Below are positions 6,966-10,712 of a DNA stretch of 10,712 nucleotides, piece after piece. Below the pieces are notes generated by a model. The model had not been told where the DNA came from and did not search any database. It saw only the letters and a program-made list of their open reading frames with translations. The translations under genes and the position numbers were made by a program. This DNA comes from Saccoglossus kowalevskii. Lineage: Eukaryota; Hemichordata; Enteropneusta; Harrimaniidae. Each line of letters begins with the position of its first letter. Positions within the stretch are counted from its first letter, which is position 1. The DNA lies in assembly GCF_000003605.2 (NCBI RefSeq), contig NW_003128867.1:145786-156497 (forward strand), written 5' to 3'.

Positions 6966-7178
6966 TTATAATTGTCTTTAAAGTTGCATTTTTAGATCGT
7001 TAGATCTGTTAACAGACAATAATGAGCTCGTGTAAGCGATATATGCACTTACGGCGTGTCCGCGAGTATTGTTACGAATGCCAATTGTCAACAGTCTAGG
7101 GAGTCCGCAACACTCGTTTTTCTGTGGGAGTTGCAGACGATAAATTCAAGTTGGTGTTTTGGCTGCAGGTGTTCGAAA
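6966..7178 (+). promoter_or_regulatory. Probable promoter and 5' UTR of a second plus-strand gene
   Basis: CG dinucleotides become frequent here relative to the AT-rich repeats on either side (for example CGGCGTGTCCGCGAG near 7053). An inverted repeat ATTGTCT (6971-6977) / AGACAAT (7014-7020) includes the palindrome TCTGTTAACAGA (7005-7016). The stretch leads directly to an ATG in good context and a splice donor. The transcription start is not resolvable by eye; no clear TATA box is seen. Confidence 0.35.
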
Positions 7179-7199
7179 ATGCCTTCACCACGTCCAAAG
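7179..7199 (+). CDS. Candidate first coding exon (seven codons, MPSPRPK)
   Basis: ATG at 7179 has A at -3 (CGAAAATGC) and is followed by CCT TCA CCA CGT CCA AAG and then a good donor, AAG|GTTAGT, at 7200. The exon would end in phase 0. The start is basic and proline-rich, but seven residues identify no family. The open frame around it (7056-7346) continues through the donor without coding character, which supports splicing over read-through. The next exon is not recognisable before the window ends, so the first intron would exceed 3.5 kb. The alternative is that the ATG and donor co-occur by chance. Confidence 0.4.
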
Positions 7200-8619
7200 G
7201 TTAGTGATTTGTTTGTTTCTCTTTCGTGTGTTGGTGTGTGTAATACTAAATTATGTGGTTCAGAATCCTTGTCGGTAGTATTTCTTGATAGATGTGAGCG
7301 CCGTGAATCGGTGACTGATCGCGGTTTTGTAATTCGCAATGAATGAAAGTGTTTTTTATTCGATGCCTTTTCACGTTAATCCTGAATTTTCATAATGTTA
7401 AATCATTTATTGCTAAGTTAATTAAGACGCATGAAGCTCCATGCTGCACAAAACTCACCAAAGTAACTTACTGAACCAACTAACACATGCAGTAGTGGGG
7501 GAATATGTTCAGATATGCTTCATTAACAAAATATTTGCATTATAGCATCTATAATAGAGAAAATAGAATACAACATGAAGAGAAGCATCATGGGTATTCT
7601 CTAGTTAATTGCACATAAACTCCAAAATTACAAGTGGCCAAGCCACATTAAAATCGCTTTCCACCGACCATTCAACATCAACTTCCATACCAAATATTCA
7701 TACTTACATTCACAATTCTGGTCGAGTATTTCAATACAAAATGTTGTAGTTTGGGTGTATTTGAAGACTGAATTTTCTGGAAATTGTGTTTAAACATGGA
7801 AGTAATTATTTTACCTCCATTAAGTTTGAGCTTAACTTTATGCCCAGAGAGAGTAACTTGCTGTTTGTGACTTTTTTTGACTGTTACATACCCATAAACA
7901 TATCAGCTTGTTCTTAGGTGTATACATTTTTGTTTTCTTTTTTGGGGTGTTGCGCCCTTGTTTATTTGTTCATGGTGTTATGCTGAATATTGGCTTTAAA
8001 ATTATCAGTAATAACATCTAAACCGTACAATTTTATTTTAAAGCCTATGTCAAAACACAGCATCTGCAATATAATGTTATTTATTTCCCCCCATTATGAT
8101 GTTTATGTAACTATATGCATGCACTTATTATTGCTAGACTGTGCTCTGCTGAAATAGCGGAGCTATTTTGACAGTCATGTTGCTCGTGCATATCACGTTG
8201 AAATAAAGGGGTACAAATTTGATCTCTAAATACTGAACCACGGTTACCTCTTCTAGTAACCATGACTAAACTAAAGTTGTCTGACTAGATCTGGATGTGC
8301 TACTTAAAATAGAGTTCAGGAATCTGGCACCGAATATATATTTGTATTAAAAATACCATGTCCAGTATTTCCATGTGACCTGCTTATGTGAGCTAGCAGC
8401 TGTTACGTACCCGTGTTGAGATAAATTCATTGCAACCATGGTTTGTACGCTCATTTCCATGGAAACTACTATACAGCTGTAAAGGTATTCGAAATGAAAG
8501 TAATTTGATAATTCGGGCTTAATTAACTTAGCATCGCAATTTTAAATGCCCGAAAAGAGCACATTTATCTCACTGATGTGACTTGTTTATGCCTCTGTGT
8601 ATTAGTGTTCTGGTGTATA
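7200..8619. other. Probable long first intron or intergenic DNA, nothing coding recognised
   Basis: This is AT-rich unique sequence with no long ORF. Small hairpins occur: GTGGC-caa-GCCAC near 7633, AAATAGC-gga-GCTATTT at 8152-8168, and a GGTTAC/GTAACC pair near 8241-8264. None has an obvious role. Confidence 0.5.
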
Positions 8620-8927
8620 TTAAAGCGCGGTAGTCGTCGCGCTGCGCATGTTCGACATTTGTGTTGATAAACATTGATTTTCCCCACAATCCAATGCGAT
8701 CTTAAAACAGAAATCACAAGTATGAGGTTTGACCTGGGCGCGACTTGCACTGATTACCGCCGGTGACTCCTTCGATATCTTCCAATCTCATGAAAATTGC
8801 CCAATTAAAGCTTGGAACCGTCTCAGTTTGTACTCGTTGATCTGCGCAACAGTCAAAGTCGCCATCTTTGTTTATACGAGACCAATATATCTCGCACATG
8901 CGCAGCGCGACGACTACCGCGCTTTAA
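8620..8927. mobile_element. 308-bp TIR element with near-perfect 39-bp ends
   Basis: The left end starts TTAAAGCGCGGTAGTCGTCG and continues CGCTGCGCATGTTCGACAT. The right end is its inverse with two mismatches in 39 bases. TTAA at both outer edges could be the target duplication, as for piggyBac-type elements, with TIRs starting AGCGCGG; no transposase is encoded, so the superfamily is unproven. The internal 230 bp are not palindromic. On the minus strand they hold a YY1-like start motif and overlapping short ORFs. High similarity of the ends suggests fairly recent insertion. Confidence 0.85.
8858..8906 (-). promoter_or_regulatory. NRF1-like and YY1-like promoter motifs inside the TIR element
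   Basis: Read on the minus strand, CTGCGCATGTGCG (8893-8905) is close to the NRF1 palindrome YGCGCATGCGCR. About 25 bp further, AAAGATGGCGACT (8857-8869) resembles the YY1 motif AANATGGCGGC, which in many genes overlaps the initiator and start codon. The ATG within it (8865-8863) opens a 25-codon frame, MATLTVAQINEY..., that stops at 8788. The motifs are visible; promoter activity is inferred. Confidence 0.35.
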
Positions 8928-9549
8928 CGATTACTGACAGCTCTCATACCTTTTTCGTTTTACTGTAGTACATATTCATGATATTCCTACATACACATTA
9001 CTTGGGTTTGACACGCGCGATGTGATGTATTTACAGCCCCTCCCTCCACAGAATCTAAAGTTTCACTTTTATTGTTTTAATTACAACTACGAAGAATTCA
9101 TTCATCCTCCGTTTTTCCGGTCAGTTCATCTCCTGTGGGAATGGGGACCCGGTTGGACGGGGTGGCTGCTCTCTTATTAGGCAGCATACTGCCGTTAGAG
9201 GGCGTATCTCTATTTTGATTTGCATTTCATGTTTAGCAATGAGATAACAAGAGATAACAATGAAGTTTAAATTCAATTTAACAGCCAAAATTTGTGTCAA
9301 ATCGCTTTGTGGAATAAAAAAATATTAATGCATTAGTTTCATGAATGTGTTGCGTACTGTACGATGATATGTTCGAAGTGTAAGCGTAGGACTTATGACG
9401 TGGAAATAGGGAAAACCATTAAAGTGCCGGTGCAATGCCCACCCTCACGTTTCCCATTTTAGATCTGTGTCCCACTGAAATGGGCAGTTATTGATTTTTT
9501 TGCTGAAAATGATTACTCGCATCCAAGTAAATTTGGGATATTTCTCGTG
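8928..9549. other. Non-coding stretch between the TIR element and the CpG-richer block
   Basis: No coding sequence is recognised. Small structures are a tandem GAGATAACAA pair (9241-9260), a hairpin GGCAG-cata-CTGCC (about 9180-9193), and inverted arms CCCATTT / AAATGGG (9453-9459 and 9478-9484). Confidence 0.45.
9192..9204 (+). promoter_or_regulatory. CTCF-like motif
   Basis: CCGTTAGAGGGCG fits the bilaterian CTCF consensus CCASYAGRKGGCR at all but two positions. It overlaps a GGCAG/CTGCC hairpin and lies upstream of a CpG-richer possible promoter. A chance match is possible. Confidence 0.25.
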
Positions 9550-9812
9550 TTGTAGCCACGCCCACCTATCCTGAAACGGTCGACTGTTTCCGGATTTCCG
9601 ACTCTCGCCGAAAGTGCGCCATCAAATGACAAAATGTGAGAGGAAGTCATACCCCTGAGCCGTAATAACACTGGTCATTCAGTATACTTTTAAACGATGT
9701 ACATTTTTCGGTCGGCGTTTTTTCTTTTCTTTTTTTGTCTGTTTTATTTTTTGAGAGAGAGTTTTTAGATGTTGTGTTGTGGGAAGTTGCAGTGAAACGT
9801 ACAGTCAATAGT
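9550..9812 (+). promoter_or_regulatory. CpG-richer possible promoter and 5' non-coding exon
   Basis: The block contains a KLF/Sp-like CCACGCCCACC (9556-9566), ETS-like TTTCCGGATTTCCG (about 9586-9599) and many CG pairs. It ends in a strong donor, AGT|GTAAGTAT, at 9813. No ATG-initiated coding frame with gene character is present, so an exon here would be untranslated. It could be an alternative first exon of the gene that starts near 7179, or the start of another transcript. Confidence 0.3.
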
Positions 9813-10712
9813 GTAAGTATTCACACGTTTCGATCCGAAGGTGCGAAATCAGTGGACGAAAGCCACTTAACCTCAGATATTTTTTTTTTTTTTTTAAAAC
9901 TGTCCTCGTCCATGAAAAAACAACTAGGTTTAAAGAGAAACGCAGACAACGTAAACCTGGCACAACACTTTTGAAAGAAATAGATTACGGCCCAGCCCAT
10001 GATCACCGAGGCGGATTTCAGAAGAGAGAGACGTCCGGCAAGTGTTTCAAATGAGTTGACTTTTTTGCGATCCTGATTATCGTTTTATAGAGACCATTTA
10101 GTCCTTGTTAAGTAAAAAGGTAGCAATAATTTTGACAGTGACACGAAAACGAAGCGTAGGACAAACAGGAAATTACACAGCCTTACACACTGCTAATTGT
10201 TTTCATTTTCGAAGGCTAAAAGTTTCTGAATTGTTTGGTGATTGCTGTTGAACGCCGAATTCACACCTCTGTTCTTTTTTTTTACCTCTATGCTTGCAGC
10301 TTGATCTGCGTAATAATTTATGGAATAAGAATCCGGGCTTGGACAATGTGTTTCCACCAAGTAAAGTTTTAATACGATGTTATAATTATGACAATCACGC
10401 CATGGATCACGCTAACTCGAATCCTCTCTGAATTTATCTGTATGTGTGTCGATCTCGATTATTTTTGTTATCCAATTAAACGCCGCTTTTAACGCACTTG
10501 CCCTCGTCGTGACCCGACGCGTTCACCTATTTCAACAAAATGTCAATTTATTTCCACGCGGCTGTCATTTATTTAAATTTAGTAACTGTGATTTGTCGTT
10601 TTCACTATTAAGTCTAATGTTTAGAATGTTCTCTTTTATTTTAATTTTGAAAGTTTTACTCAGACGATCGATGAAATTTAACAGTGTAGTGACGTGCCTA
10701 GTGACCTGCTAA
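9813..10712. other. Probable intronic or intergenic DNA up to the window end
   Basis: A 16-T run lies at 9880-9895. CG dinucleotides remain common to about 10560, then the DNA becomes AT-rich. The ORFs at 9735-9974 and 10446-10712 have low-complexity hydrophobic or mixed content without a domain and are treated as chance. No exon with paired splice sites is convincing. Confidence 0.4.

Noticed and set aside
7056-7346. 96-codon plus ORF as a complete gene
   Set aside because: It crosses a good donor at 7200 and the part after it has no coding character. Only the 7179-7199 part is kept as a candidate exon.
8714-8899. 61-codon minus ORF starting in the right TIR of the 308-bp element
   Set aside because: It begins within the TIR, has no recognisable domain and overlaps another short frame. 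It is better explained as chance in a non-autonomous element.
10446-10712. 88-codon ORF at the right edge
   Set aside because: Hydrophobic AT-driven composition, no domain and no supporting splice sites; probably chance.

Overview
The window is eukaryotic nuclear DNA. It is AT-rich, has GT-AG introns with recognisable branch and polypyrimidine signals, carries non-autonomous transposons with terminal inverted repeats and minisatellites, and has no operon structure or bacterial ribosome binding sites. The repeat types, above all a GTCCCCGTTCGGAC hairpin element followed by CCGT-rich sequence and small TIR elements, suggest a marine invertebrate, probably a lophotrochozoan such as a mollusc. 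That placement is inference, not proof.

Left part (1-3400). The last two coding exons of a plus-strand gene lie at 423-998 and 2035-2174. They join in matching phase and end in an acidic, Trp-containing tail (DDWDRDFDIEI...DDWESWE*). The charged low-complexity region and this tail resemble the C-terminus of BSD domain-containing protein 1 (BSDC1). The BSD domain itself would lie upstream, outside the window. The intron between them starts with two overlapping, phase-compatible donors and holds a MITE only 13 nt inside the donor. A long AT-rich 3' UTR is likely, with a candidate AATAAA at 3368 and a 20-bp minisatellite inside it that repeats TGACCT.

Middle (3400-7000). This is a repeat-rich spacer with no convincing gene. 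It holds an 18-bp perfect palindrome, a 37-bp minisatellite of seven units, a palindromic 121-bp TIR element, a second and more complete copy of the intronic MITE, and a roughly 700-bp element that begins with a hairpin and contains alternating 171/149-bp subrepeats. A decayed partial copy of that element follows.

Right part (7000-10712). A probable 5' end of a second plus-strand gene lies at about 7000-7199, where ATG in good context gives seven codons (MPSPRPK) before a GTTAGT donor. Its further exons are not visible, so its identity is unknown. A 308-bp element at 8620-8927 has nearly perfect 39-bp TIRs and carries NRF1-like and YY1-like promoter motifs. A CpG-richer stretch at 9550-9812 ends in a strong donor (GTAAGTAT) and could be an alternative or separate 5' exon.

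I see no operon-like or defence-like system. The most interesting signals are the TE-splice-site relation in the BSDC1-like gene, the promoter-carrying TIR element, and the structured minisatellites.
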